From: Synergistaceae bacterium
GTDB taxonomy: Bacteria; Synergistota; Synergistia; Synergistales; Aminobacteriaceae
Direction: 5' to 3'
DNA length: 8,579 nt
NCBI GenBank assembly: GCA_017455085.1
Contig: JAFTBT010000108.1
Coordinates: forward strand, 1-8,579
Part shown: piece by piece, positions 1 to 6,793 of the stretch
How positions within the stretch are numbered: position 1 is the first letter of the stretch
Layout of the letters: the number at the start of each line of letters is the position of its first letter
Position numbers and translations under genes: made by a program
Notes under the pieces: generated by a model
What the model saw: only the letters and a program-made list of their open reading frames with translations
Databases searched by the model: none
Told to the model about the DNA's origin: nothing

Positions 1-1
1 A

Positions 2-97
2 GTTCACGCTAAGGAAATGGGGACTCCAGAAATTGTTGATGCGTTGATTAAGGCCGGAGCATATATTCCTGATAAATATTACAGGTACAGATATTAG
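2..97 (+). CDS. Ankyrin-repeat protein, C-terminal end (partial)
   Basis: The frame is open from the window edge to a TAG at 95-97 and gives 31 residues. The stretch AKEMGTPEIVDALIKAGA matches the second half of an ankyrin repeat (A...G..EIV..L...GA). It is followed by a short tyrosine/arginine-rich tail, DKYYRYRY. Ankyrin repeats mediate protein-protein contacts, but the partner and the rest of the protein lie outside the window. The stop is 17 nt before the next ATG, so the gene could be read together with the LPS genes, although nothing links them by function. The call rests on one partial repeat and is therefore moderate. Confidence 0.6.
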   Translation, partial: VHAKEMGTPEIVDALIKAGAYIPDKYYRYRY

Positions 98-114
98 GCA
101 GCAACTAAATTACT

Positions 115-672
115 ATGAAGTTCTCAACCACAAAAATCGTATTGCTCTCACTGTTTATCGGTCTGCTTGTGATAGTCAGCTACGCACGCAGAGATATGCA
201 GCTCAACGTCGACCTCCTCAGGGACAGCCTCATGCACATGCCCGCCCTCATCATGGAGAACATCCAGCTCGCCCGCGTAGTTTCCGGAGACATCTGGCGT
301 GTCAAAGTCCCATACCTCGACCGTGAAGGCGACACCGTACGAATGCGTTCACTCGACATCAGGCGGCAAATCTCCGGCGACAAAGGAGAATGGTATTTCT
401 TCGGCAAGGACGGACTGTATTCACACGACAAAAAAATCGCTACTGTGACCGGCATACTCGGCACTCTGGAGACTGACACACGCACTCTGAATCTCGAAAG
501 CACTCGGGTCAACTGGAAGGAAGGCGTAGATTCTTTAGTGTTTCCTGAAGGGCTTACTATCTTCGATGACGAGCTTATGCTCAAAACCCCATTGGCAAGC
601 ATAGACAAGAGCGGCGTGATATTATTAGAGCAGGGAGGCGTAATTCAATGGGTAAAACCACTAGAACGTTAA
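115..672 (+). CDS. lptC: LptC-like LPS export protein, inner-membrane anchored
   Basis: The product is 185 aa, close to the usual LptC length of about 190. An N-terminal hydrophobic anchor (about residues 8-24, IVLLSLFIGLLVIVSYA) is followed by a beta-rich periplasmic region. Segments such as GDIWRVKVPYLDREGD, GEWYFFGKDGLYS and the repeated short strands to the C terminus resemble the LptC/OstA beta-jellyroll. In the Lpt system LptC takes LPS from the LptBFG ABC transporter and passes it to the periplasmic bridge. An in-frame TAA at 106-108 rules out an earlier start, so ATG 115 is the first possible one. No clear Shine-Dalgarno precedes it, so translation may be weak or coupled to the upstream gene. 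The 3' end overlaps the lptD-like start by 25 nt, which supports co-translation. Family members are divergent in sequence, so the name rests on architecture plus neighbour. Confidence 0.72.
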   Translation: MKFSTTKIVLLSLFIGLLVIVSYARRDMQLNVDLLRDSLMHMPALIMENIQLARVVSGDIWRVKVPYLDREGDTVRMRSLDIRRQISGDKGEWYFFGKDGLYSHDKKIATVTGILGTLETDTRTLNLESTRVNWKEGVDSLVFPEGLTIFDDELMLKTPLASIDKSGVILLEQGGVIQWVKPLER

Positions 673-2432
673 TAGCAATTCTTACGATTTTTATTTGTTC
701 CACAGAAATATATGCTGCCGATTCCAGCAATGTCACAGCTACAGCAGAAAACACCACTGTACCCATCTCCGAACAGGCTGCACAAAATGCTCACGAGACA
801 CTCACCACAGAAAACTCTGTACCTATCTCCGAACAGGTTACTCTGAATGCTGACAGAGTGTCCTTCAACGACGAGACCGGACGCGCATACGCTCAGGGCA
901 ACGCAGTCTTGACATATCAGGGGACAACGATAGAGGCAGAACGCATAGAGTATGACGCTGCCACCCAGAAAGTTCACGCTATGCCGAACCCTGGCGAACG
1001 AATCACTCTCACCAACAGCGGCAAATACATCAGGGGCGACCAGCTTGAGTATGACCTCAACACCAAAGAAGGCATTTTGTCCGGAGCAGTTACACGTCTT
1101 GCTGTAGGGAATAACTCCGTGATGTATATCTATGGCAATGAGATTGACGTTATCCCGTGGGAGCTCGCAAAGGAACGCGGCCTAGTAGACGGCGAACCAG
1201 AAGAGTACCTCATGCAGTGGCGCAATGTAGTACTCACAACCTGCGCACTTGATCACCCTCACTACAGGCTCGAGTCCAAACAGGTAACATTCATTCCCGG
1301 CCGCATAGTTACCGCGAAGAAGCCGAGAGTCTATCTCGGAAACACATACCTTTTTACGTCCCCCATAAATTTCTCCGTCCAGCTCAAACGCCGAGCAGTG
1401 CAGTACTCATTTCTGCCGTTCTTCCAGCGCACGGAACTCAAGGGCTCAAGCGGAGGAGTTACAGCTACAGCAGGATGGGCAACCGGTGAAGTGTCTTTAG
1501 GGGGGTCGTATTCCCGCAAGTCTGGCTTTGAGTTCATGGCAGAGATCATCCAGCAGCTCAATGATGAGTTTTCCGTCAAAGTCGGTGTCGAACACTCTTG
1601 GGATGACGTGTGGGACGAAAAGATCTGGAGGCCGTATGCGTCACTCATGTACGACAAAAATGGCTGGGCGGTCAGGCTCAACTGGAGCAGGAACGAATAT
1701 ATCTCCGACAGAAAGGACAGCCTCAACCAGTTCAAGGGCAGGCTCGACCGTGAACCAGAAGTTATAGTATATGCTCCGTGGTACCAGTCCTCAAAATATG
1801 CATGGATGAGGTTCTATGCGTCTTATGGCAGGTATGAGGAGACCATTTACGGCAAAGATTCAGAAGGAGTTACTTCACGCTACGGAATGGGCTTCAGAAA
1901 TTACTGGGAGCGTCCTTACGGGAAAGTGGAGCTGTTTGCAGATTCTAGGGGCGAAGTGTGGAAGTATGACCGCGATAATGCTGACCACGAAATGCTGAGG
2001 AGTTTTATGGGTGTACGGTATAAAATAGGTGCATTCCAGTTAGGCACAGGATACGAACGACAATTTGCGTGGGGAGACAGCCCAATGTATTGGGACGAGT
2101 ACAGAGACCGCGAACGTTTTCACCAGAGAGTCAGAGCTCCGCTTGGCCGTGAAGTGTATGCGGCAGTGAGAGGCAGCTATGACCTGCGGGAACACATGAT
2201 CGACGAAGTAGTATACAGCCTTCAGTGGGATACTGACTGTATGCTTTGGGACTTGCACTACAAGAGCGACAGGACTTCAGGCGGAGACAGCAGTATAGGC
2301 TTGACGTTGACGGTGAAGGCATTTCCGGACAGGAGAGTATCTTTCGGAAAACGTGAGGAGACAGACCCGTTCGACAGGCCGCGTGTCGTTCCAAAGAATG
2401 CTCAGGAAGCGAAAGAATCGAGGTTATTCTAG
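648..2432 (+). CDS. lptD: LptD/OstA-like outer-membrane LPS assembly protein
   Basis: The product is 594 aa, short against about 780 aa in E. coli LptD. A type I signal peptide (charged start, hydrophobic residues 8-18, likely cleavage near A23) leads to an OstA/LptA-like domain (about 64-170, containing LNADRVSFNDETGRAYAQGN and IEAERIEYDAATQKVHA). The rest, about 190-594, is rich in alternating aromatic beta strands typical of an outer-membrane barrel. The TTCALDHPHYRLES motif (197-210) and the near-terminal DCMLWDLHY motif (530-538) match two LptD landmarks. Their cysteines, C199 and C531, are the only ones after the signal peptide, so a single inter-domain disulfide is plausible where E. 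coli has two. Start ATG 648 has GGGAGG at 633-638 with a 9-nt gap, inside the end of the LptC-like gene. The role is insertion of LPS into the outer leaflet. No LptE is visible in the window. Confidence 0.8.
   Translation: MGKTTRTLIAILTIFICSTEIYAADSSNVTATAENTTVPISEQAAQNAHETLTTENSVPISEQVTLNADRVSFNDETGRAYAQGNAVLTYQGTTIEAERIEYDAATQKVHAMPNPGERITLTNSGKYIRGDQLEYDLNTKEGILSGAVTRLAVGNNSVMYIYGNEIDVIPWELAKERGLVDGEPEEYLMQWRNVVLTTCALDHPHYRLESKQVTFIPGRIVTAKKPRVYLGNTYLFTSPINFSVQLKRRAVQYSFLPFFQRTELKGSSGGVTATAGWATGEVSLGGSYSRKSGFEFMAEIIQQLNDEFSVKVGVEHSWDDVWDEKIWRPYASLMYDKNGWAVRLNWSRNEYISDRKDSLNQFKGRLDREPEVIVYAPWYQSSKYAWMRFYASYGRYEETIYGKDSEGVTSRYGMGFRNYWERPYGKVELFADSRGEVWKYDRDNADHEMLRSFMGVRYKIGAFQLGTGYERQFAWGDSPMYWDEYRDRERFHQRVRAPLGREVYAAVRGSYDLREHMIDEVVYSLQWDTDCMLWDLHYKSDRTSGGDSSIGLTLTVKAFPDRRVSFGKREETDPFDRPRVVPKNAQEAKESRLF
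741..853 (+). repeat. 60-bp near-tandem duplication inside lptD-like gene
   Basis: Two similar blocks, 741-793 and 801-853, lie exactly 60 bp apart and share the 12-base string ATCTCCGAACAG (765-776 and 825-836) with similar flanks. They encode AENTTVPISEQAAQNA and TENSVPISEQVTLNA, so the PISEQ pentapeptide occurs twice, 20 residues apart. The duplication keeps the frame. It lies between the signal peptide and the OstA-like domain, where it would lengthen a flexible linker. Confidence 0.7.
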
Positions 2433-2437
2433 AAATT

Positions 2438-3262
2438 ATGATGTTGTTATGTTTTGTTGACGGAAAATTTGTGAAGGGTGAAGAAGCCTTTCTGCCGATG
2501 TCAGACCTGATAATCCAGAGGGGAGTTGGAGTGTTTGAGGCGTTTGCGTCATTCGGAGGAAAGTGCCTGATGCTCACGCCCCACATGGAGAGATTCATAG
2601 CCAGCGCGAAGACTTCAGGTATAGCGAACATTCCGGATATAGACTACATGAAGGGCGTAGTACGTGAAGGGATTGCGAGGATAGGCCGCGACGTCAGGAT
2701 ACGGACATTCTTGACCGGAGGGGATGAGTTCGACACGGAGCAGGGATGTTTCCCAGAGCCGAGATTTTTCGTGATATTTGATGATGTCGGGTTGATCTCC
2801 GAAGAGGCCAAGAAGCGCGGTGTGATTCTGGAGCCTGTATCTTTCGGACGGGACAATCCAGAAGTCAAGAGCGTGGACTACCGTGCTACCTACAAGATGC
2901 CCAAAGATGCGTACGATATACTGTACTGCCCGAACGGAGAGATCACAGAATGCGGACACAGTAATTTCTTTCTGATTCATGGGGACAGAATCATCACAGC
3001 ACCACTAAGCCGAGTCCTGAAGGGTACGACTAGAGCGGCAGTGATAGAGCTGGCGAGACAGGAAGGCTACGCGCTTGAGGAGAGATGTCCGTTGTGGTCG
3101 GAGCTGACCGGAGCAACGGAGGCGTTTATTACGGGGAGCATGAAGCTGATAGTGCCTGCGGTTAAGATCGGGGGAATCACTATCGGTGACGGAAAGCCCG
3201 GCAGAATCACGCAGAGACTCTCAGAACTCTATGTGAAGTACATGGAGAAATGGCTCGAGTAA
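2438..3262 (+). CDS. Class IV PLP-dependent aminotransferase (BCAT/DAAT/ADC-lyase family)
   Basis: The product is 274 aa, a normal length for fold-type IV PLP enzymes. Family landmarks appear in order: RGVGVFEAFASFGGK (28-42), TPHMERF (47-53), the likely PLP-binding lysine K144 in VKSVDYRATYK, E171 in NGEITECGHSNFF (166-178) that would contact the pyridine nitrogen, and the phosphate-binding LKGTTRAAVIELA (194-206). The family covers branched-chain aminotransferase, D-amino-acid aminotransferase and aminodeoxychorismate lyase. By eye I cannot choose between them, so no symbol is given. ATG 2438 is followed directly by a second ATG at 2441; a weak GAGG sits at 2420-2423. The gene starts 5 nt after the lptD-like stop and is probably the last gene of that unit. 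Its base composition is strongly G-over-C (25 G to 12 C in 3061-3120), unlike the start of the operon. Confidence 0.85.
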   Translation: MMLLCFVDGKFVKGEEAFLPMSDLIIQRGVGVFEAFASFGGKCLMLTPHMERFIASAKTSGIANIPDIDYMKGVVREGIARIGRDVRIRTFLTGGDEFDTEQGCFPEPRFFVIFDDVGLISEEAKKRGVILEPVSFGRDNPEVKSVDYRATYKMPKDAYDILYCPNGEITECGHSNFFLIHGDRIITAPLSRVLKGTTRAAVIELARQEGYALEERCPLWSELTGATEAFITGSMKLIVPAVKIGGITIGDGKPGRITQRLSELYVKYMEKWLE

Positions 3263-3309
3263 TGTGGGCGAGTGGAGCTGCTGGACGTGATGTCATGCCG
3301 ATCGGACAG

Positions 3310-3344
3310 CACTTTTCACCAAGTGTAGAGTGATAATGACACTT
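3310..3344 (+). other. Two mutually exclusive short hairpins in the ptb leader
   Basis: AAGTG at 3321-3325 can pair with CACTT at 3310-3314 (6-nt loop). Alternatively AAGTGT (3321-3326) can pair with ACACTT at 3339-3344 (12-nt loop). The same strand cannot do both. The stems are only 5-6 bp, so this could be chance. Confidence 0.3.
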
Positions 3345-3415
3345 AATACCCCACAAACTGAGAGCAGCATACTTTTTGTGAGGCGCATTCATAGGCAATA
3401 ACACAAGAGTAACAC

Positions 3416-3440
3416 CTTCGGGGAAAATAACTCCCTGAAG
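3416..3440 (+). other. Hairpin just upstream of the ptb ribosome-binding site
   Basis: CTTCGGGGA (3416-3424) pairs with TCCCTGAAG (3432-3440) over 9 bp, including one G-U pair, with a 7-nt loop. No T-run follows, so it is not an intrinsic terminator. It lies 28 nt before the Shine-Dalgarno, where it could stabilise the mRNA or form part of a regulatory leader. Confidence 0.45.
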
Positions 3441-3484
3441 CCGCAATACATACACACACTTTTTATCAGGAGGTAATATCTCAC

Positions 3485-4420
3485 ATGGAACAGATCCGCT
3501 CATTGTCGCAGTTAATCGAGGAAGCCACTAAGCTCTGCGCAGAAAAAGGCCGCAAACGTATCTCTGTCGCTATGGCTGAGGACGCTGGACTCATCTCTGC
3601 CATCGAGGAAGCTCGCAAAATCGGACTCGTAGAAGCCACACTCGTCGGCAACCCCGAAAAGATCAAGGCCTGCATCGCTGAAGCAGGGGCAAGCGAAACT
3701 AGCTACCACATCATCCCTGAGACCAACGAAGCCGCTTGTGGTATCGTCGCCGTCACCGAAGTATCTGCCAAACGCGCAGACATCTACATGAAGGGCCAGC
3801 TCCACACTGATAATTTCTTGAGGGGCATGCTCAACAAGGAAGTCGGACTCAGAGTCGGCAAAAGAGCTATCTCTCACTGCTACTTCCACTCAGTCCCGGG
3901 ATATGACCGCGTACTGTTCATCGCTGACGGTGCTTTCAACATGTATCCTGACCTCAAGATGAAGGCCGATATCGTCCAGAACACAGTGAACTTCGCGCGC
4001 TCACTCGGTGTCGAACTTCCCAAAGTTGCCTGCCTTGCCGCTGTCGAGATGGTCAATCCCGATATGCCCTGCACTCTTGACGCAACTGCTCTCGTCCAGA
4101 TGAATGCCCGCGGACAGATCAAGAACTGCATCGTTGACGGACCGCTCGCACTCGACAACGCCATTGACGAGGAAGCCGCACGCATCAAGCACATCAAGTC
4201 GCCTGTTGCTGGACATGCTGACGTGTTGTTTGTCCCGCAGATCGAGGTCGGGAATGCTCTCGCAAAATCCATCAGCTTCTTCGCGAAGGGCAGTGAGACC
4301 GCTGGACTCATCATTGGTGCAGCAGCTCCGGTAGTTCTCACCAGCAGAGCAGACTCTCCGCGTGCAAAATTGCTGTCGATTGCTGGAGCAGTTATGTTAG
4401 CCCACCACCAGAGCAAGTAA
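3485..4420 (+). CDS. ptb: Phosphate butyryltransferase (or phosphate acetyltransferase family)
   Basis: The product is 311 aa, close to the roughly 300 aa usual for Ptb. The enzyme exchanges the CoA of butyryl-CoA (or a related acyl-CoA) for phosphate in the cytoplasm, giving an acyl phosphate that a kinase uses to make ATP. Typical segments are: KRISVAMAEDAGLISAIEEA near the N terminus, YMKGQLHTDNFLRGMLNKEVGLR (101-123), ADGAFNMYPDL (147-157), KVACLAAVEMVNPDMPCTLDA (180-200), RGQIKNCIVDGPLALDNAI (209-227) and VVLTSRADSPRAKL (283-296). The last is the conserved C-terminal block of the Pta/Ptb family. ATG 3485 has an excellent AGGAGGT 10 nt upstream. No butyrate kinase gene follows; the kinase must be elsewhere. 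Substrate choice (butyryl, branched acyl or acetyl) cannot be read from sequence alone. Confidence 0.88.
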   Translation: MEQIRSLSQLIEEATKLCAEKGRKRISVAMAEDAGLISAIEEARKIGLVEATLVGNPEKIKACIAEAGASETSYHIIPETNEAACGIVAVTEVSAKRADIYMKGQLHTDNFLRGMLNKEVGLRVGKRAISHCYFHSVPGYDRVLFIADGAFNMYPDLKMKADIVQNTVNFARSLGVELPKVACLAAVEMVNPDMPCTLDATALVQMNARGQIKNCIVDGPLALDNAIDEEAARIKHIKSPVAGHADVLFVPQIEVGNALAKSISFFAKGSETAGLIIGAAAPVVLTSRADSPRAKLLSIAGAVMLAHHQSK

Positions 4421-4442
4421 GTTTTTCAGGACGCTAGTTTTT

Positions 4443-4485
4443 ACGGCGGGGGAATGAGTGAAATCGTCTCCCGCTGTTTGTTGTA
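4443..4485 (+). terminator. Probable imperfect intrinsic terminator after ptb
   Basis: ACGGCGGGGGA (4443-4453) pairs with TCTCCCGCTGT (4467-4477) over 11 bp, including two G-U pairs, around a 13-nt loop. The stem is GC-rich and the following bases are T-rich but interrupted (TTGTTGTATG). It starts 22 nt after the ptb stop. The weak T-run lowers confidence, and it could be a 3' stabilising hairpin instead. Confidence 0.5.
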
Positions 4486-4534
4486 TGTTGGTTGCATTTA
4501 TTGAGATCTGCCATGTGTTTGAGAGTAAGCATAG

Positions 4535-4630
4535 TCTCTTTCTCATGAAGACATTCCCAGTGACGGATAAAATACTCTCTGCCTCGTGAAGATATTCCCA
4601 GTGACGTATAAACACTCTTTTCACTCGGAA
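4535..4630 (+). repeat. 41-bp tandem repeat, two units plus a degenerate third
   Basis: Units 4535-4575 and 4576-4616 are identical at 32 of 41 positions by hand alignment. The 13-base core ATTCCCAGTGACG is identical in both (4553-4565 and 4594-4606), preceded in both by TGAAGA. A third, poorer copy may begin at about 4616 (TCTTTTCACTCGGAAT). The units end about 185 nt before the hslV start. They resemble no mobile element I know and do not form a strong hairpin. Confidence 0.65.
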
Positions 4631-4689
4631 TAACACATCAATCATACATAAACCACACTATTCATCAAGCAAAAGACTCCACAGCAAAT

Positions 4690-4708
4690 AAATTACTCAG
4701 AAAAATTT
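4690..4708. promoter_or_regulatory. CodY-box-like dyad upstream of hslV-hslU-codY
   Basis: Positions 4692-4706 match the Firmicute CodY consensus AATTTTCWGAAAATT at 11 of 15 bases, including the central CAG and the following AAAA. The arms AAATT (4690-4694) and AATTT (4704-4708) are perfect inverted repeats around the same centre, 4699. It sits about 100 nt upstream of the hslV start and just upstream of a candidate -35. Sites with four mismatches can occur by chance in AT-rich DNA, so this is a prediction. Confidence 0.4.
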
Positions 4709-4723
4709 AATATGTTCGATATA

Positions 4724-4752
4724 TTCTCAAAACATGTACAATTAGAGATAAT
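4724..4752 (+). promoter_or_regulatory. Candidate sigma-70 promoter for hslV-hslU-codY
   Basis: TTCTCA (4724-4729, 4 of 6 to TTGACA) and GATAAT (4747-4752, 5 of 6 to TATAAT) are separated by 17 nt, the ideal spacing. Transcription would begin near 4759 and give a 5' leader of about 40 nt. The -35 is weak. Confidence 0.4.
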
Positions 4753-4785
4753 ATACTACAATCTTCTCATTCACTATTTCATGAA

Positions 4786-4802
4786 AGGAATGAATTACTC
4801 TG
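4786..4802 (+). promoter_or_regulatory. Ribosome-binding site and CTG start codon of hslV
   Basis: AGGA at 4786-4789 lies 10 nt before CTG at 4800-4802. In the hslV frame a TGA stop at 4791-4793 is followed by ATT, ACT, CTG, TTC, AAC, GGA, ACC. Only ATT (4794) or CTG (4800) could initiate upstream of the catalytic threonine codon ACC (4812). CTG has the better spacing and gives M-F-N-G-T-T, the form typical of HslV N termini. Confidence 0.65.
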
Positions 4803-5333
4803 TTCAACGGAACCACTATCATTTGCGTAAGAAAAGGCTCTCGCGTCGCTATGGCTGGAGACGGCCAAGTCACTCTCGGCTCTCAAGTCATTAAGTCTGG
4901 CGCACGAAAAGTCAGAACCCTTCTCGGAGGAAAAATACTCACAGGCTTCGCGGGCAGTACAGCCGATGCTATGACCCTCCTTGAGAAATTCGAGAACTGC
5001 CTCGAACAGGAAAAAGGTGACCTCATGCGCGGGGCGGTCAAACTCGTTCGGGAGTGGCGGCTCGACAAAGCTCTACGCAGACTCGAAGCTATGATGCTCG
5101 CTGCAAACACTGACATGACTCTCCTGCTCAGTGGGGCGGGAGATGTCCTCGAACCAGAAGGAAATGCTGCGTCCATAGGCTCTGGCTCTGGGTATGCTCT
5201 CGCGGCAGCTAGGGCTCTGTCTGATGCTACTGACTGGACACCAGAACAAATTGCTAGGCGTTCCATAGAGTTGGCTTCGGAAATTTGCATCTACACTAAC
5301 AACAACATTATTGTCGAGGTATTAGGCGAATAA
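4800..5333 (+). CDS. hslV: HslV, peptidase subunit of the HslUV protease (CTG start)
   Basis: Read from CTG 4800 the product is 177 aa, the normal HslV length. It begins [10 protein letters not shown]; removal of the first four residues would expose the catalytic threonine T1. Numbered from T1, D17 and K33 (in GARKVR) and S124 (in IGSGSGYA) fall at the positions known for HslV active-site residues. Other family blocks are [23 protein letters not shown] (45-58) and the C-terminal [15 protein letters not shown]. HslV forms a double hexameric ring that degrades proteins unfolded by HslU. The first in-frame ATG (4851) would start at residue 18 and delete T1, so it cannot be the true start of an active enzyme. 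The gene ends 2 nt before hslU. A single-base sequencing error at the start codon is the main alternative explanation for the missing ATG. Confidence 0.92.
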   Translation: MFNGTTIICVRKGSRVAMAGDGQVTLGSQVIKSGARKVRTLLGGKILTGFAGSTADAMTLLEKFENCLEQEKGDLMRGAVKLVREWRLDKALRRLEAMMLAANTDMTLLLSGAGDVLEPEGNAASIGSGSGYALAAARALSDATDWTPEQIARRSIELASEICIYTNNNIIVEVLGE

Positions 5334-5335
5334 TC

Positions 5336-6766
5336 ATGACAACAAACACTAACAAACTCAATCCGGAACTCACTCCGGCAAAAATCATCGAACACCTCAA
5401 CCGCTACATTGTCGGCCAGGACAAGGCTAAACGTTCTGTCGCAATAGCTCTCAGAAACAGAATCAGACGGCGAGCTCTCCCTCCAGAAATATCTCACGAG
5501 ATCATGCCAAAGAATATACTCATGGTCGGACCTACAGGAGTCGGCAAAACTGAAATCGCTCGCAGACTCGCTACTCTCTCACAAGCCCCCTTCGTCAAAG
5601 TCGAAGCCACAAAGTTCACAGAAGTCGGCTATGTCGGCAGAGACGTTGAGACCATAATACGTGACCTCATGGAGTTCGCTATCTCTATGGTACGCAGGAA
5701 AATGCTCCAGAATGTTCAAGCTCCTGCACTCGAACGCGCAGAACAGAGACTACTTGACGCTATGCTCCCCAAGCCGGAAAAGAAATTCACCATGCCAGAC
5801 TTCATGAAGGCTCTATCAGGACGCAATGACGATGATGACGATTCTGACCAGACACATGAACCTGAAGCTACTCCTCCCGAAGAAAACAACAAGACACGCA
5901 CGAAGCTCCTAGAGATGCTCAGGAAGGGCAGGCTCGACAACAGGGACGTGGAAATCGAGGTCAACGACAGCTCGGCCTCTCTGCCGATATTCGGGTCTCC
6001 GGGAATGGATGTGCTCGGCATAAACATCACTGAGATGCTCGGCGGCATGATGCCCAAGAAAATCAAGAAACGACACATGAAGGTCAAAGAAGCCCTGAGA
6101 ATCCTTCAGCAGGAGGAAGCTGAGAAGTTAATCGACTCAGAAGCTATGGCTAAAGAAGCTCTTGACCTCGCTCAGGAGGACGGCATTGTGTTCCTTGACG
6201 AGATCGATAAAGTCGTTGTGAAGAATGGCAGCTCTCACGGCCCGGATGTCAGCCGCGAAGGTGTACAGAGAGACCTGCTCCCCATAGTTGAGGGCTCTGT
6301 TGTGCAGACACGTTACGGCCCAGTCAAGACAGATCATATTCTGTTCATAGCTGCAGGTGCCTTCAGCGGGGTAAAACCTTCCGACCTCATCCCAGAACTC
6401 CAGGGACGATTCCCGATTCGGGTGGAGCTTGAGCCGCTCACGATTGAGAACCTCCAGCAGATACTCACTGAGCCGGAAAATAGCCTCATTCGTCAGTATG
6501 AAGCACTGATCTCTACCGAAGGGACTACACTGACTTTCACGCAGGAGGCCACTCAGGAAATTGCACGACTCGCTCACAAAATGAACTCCGAAATGGAGGA
6601 CATCGGCGCACGAAGACTCCACACCATGATGGAGCAATTACTCGAGGAAATCAGCTTCAGTGTCTCCGACATGGACGAGGACTGCATAGAAATCACTGCT
6701 GACATGGTGCGCGAAAAACTCAGTAGTCTTGTCGAGAACAGAGACATAAGGCGTTACCTGCTCTAG
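5336..6766 (+). CDS. hslU: HslU, ATPase/unfoldase subunit of the HslUV protease
   Basis: The product is 476 aa, slightly longer than the usual 440-470. Landmarks: the N-terminal LTPAKIIEHLNRYIVGQDKAK block; Walker A GPTGVGKT (65-72); pore loop GYVG (98-101); Walker B IVFLDEID (284-291); SREGVQRDLLPIVEGS (306-321) and QGRFPIRVEL (356-365), each with a conserved arginine; GARRLHTMMEQLLEEISF (424-441) of sensor 2; and the C-terminal RDIRRYLL tail that docks into HslV. The intermediate domain (about 112-250) carries an acidic linker, NDDDDDSDQTHEPE (164-177), which may account for the extra length. HslU hexamers use ATP to unfold substrates and feed them to HslV in the cytoplasm. The gene starts 2 nt after hslV (AGG at 5324-5326 serves as Shine-Dalgarno) and is followed by codY after a short gap. 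Confidence 0.96.
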   Translation: MTTNTNKLNPELTPAKIIEHLNRYIVGQDKAKRSVAIALRNRIRRRALPPEISHEIMPKNILMVGPTGVGKTEIARRLATLSQAPFVKVEATKFTEVGYVGRDVETIIRDLMEFAISMVRRKMLQNVQAPALERAEQRLLDAMLPKPEKKFTMPDFMKALSGRNDDDDDSDQTHEPEATPPEENNKTRTKLLEMLRKGRLDNRDVEIEVNDSSASLPIFGSPGMDVLGINITEMLGGMMPKKIKKRHMKVKEALRILQQEEAEKLIDSEAMAKEALDLAQEDGIVFLDEIDKVVVKNGSSHGPDVSREGVQRDLLPIVEGSVVQTRYGPVKTDHILFIAAGAFSGVKPSDLIPELQGRFPIRVELEPLTIENLQQILTEPENSLIRQYEALISTEGTTLTFTQEATQEIARLAHKMNSEMEDIGARRLHTMMEQLLEEISFSVSDMDEDCIEITADMVREKLSSLVENRDIRRYLL

Positions 6767-6793
6767 GTTTATGACACATTCTTGTAGTCGTAA

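Larger units (their letters stand above)
3263..3484 (+). other. Intergenic leader ahead of ptb
   Basis: This 222-nt gap has no convincing gene. It opens G-rich (17 G to 7 C in 3263-3300) and turns C/A-rich towards ptb (18 C to 9 G in 3401-3460). It holds two sets of possible hairpins, annotated separately, and a strong Shine-Dalgarno, AGGAGGT, at 3468-3474 placed 10 nt before the ptb ATG. GATAAT at 3332-3337 could be a -10 box, but I see no -35 at the right distance, so no promoter is called. No intrinsic terminator is visible after the aminotransferase, so ptb may be partly read from upstream. Confidence 0.6.
4421..4799 (+). other. Long intergenic leader ahead of hslV
   Basis: This 379-nt gap contains, in order, the ptb terminator hairpin, a 41-bp tandem repeat, a C/A-rich stretch (20 C to 5 G in 4621-4690), a CodY-box-like dyad, a candidate promoter and the hslV ribosome-binding site. 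A 60-codon open frame starts at 4712 and runs into hslV in another frame; I do not regard it as a gene. Confidence 0.6.

Noticed and set aside
4712..4894. 60-codon forward open frame before hslV
   Set aside because: It runs into hslV in another frame, has no family resemblance, and the AGGA within it serves the hslV start better.
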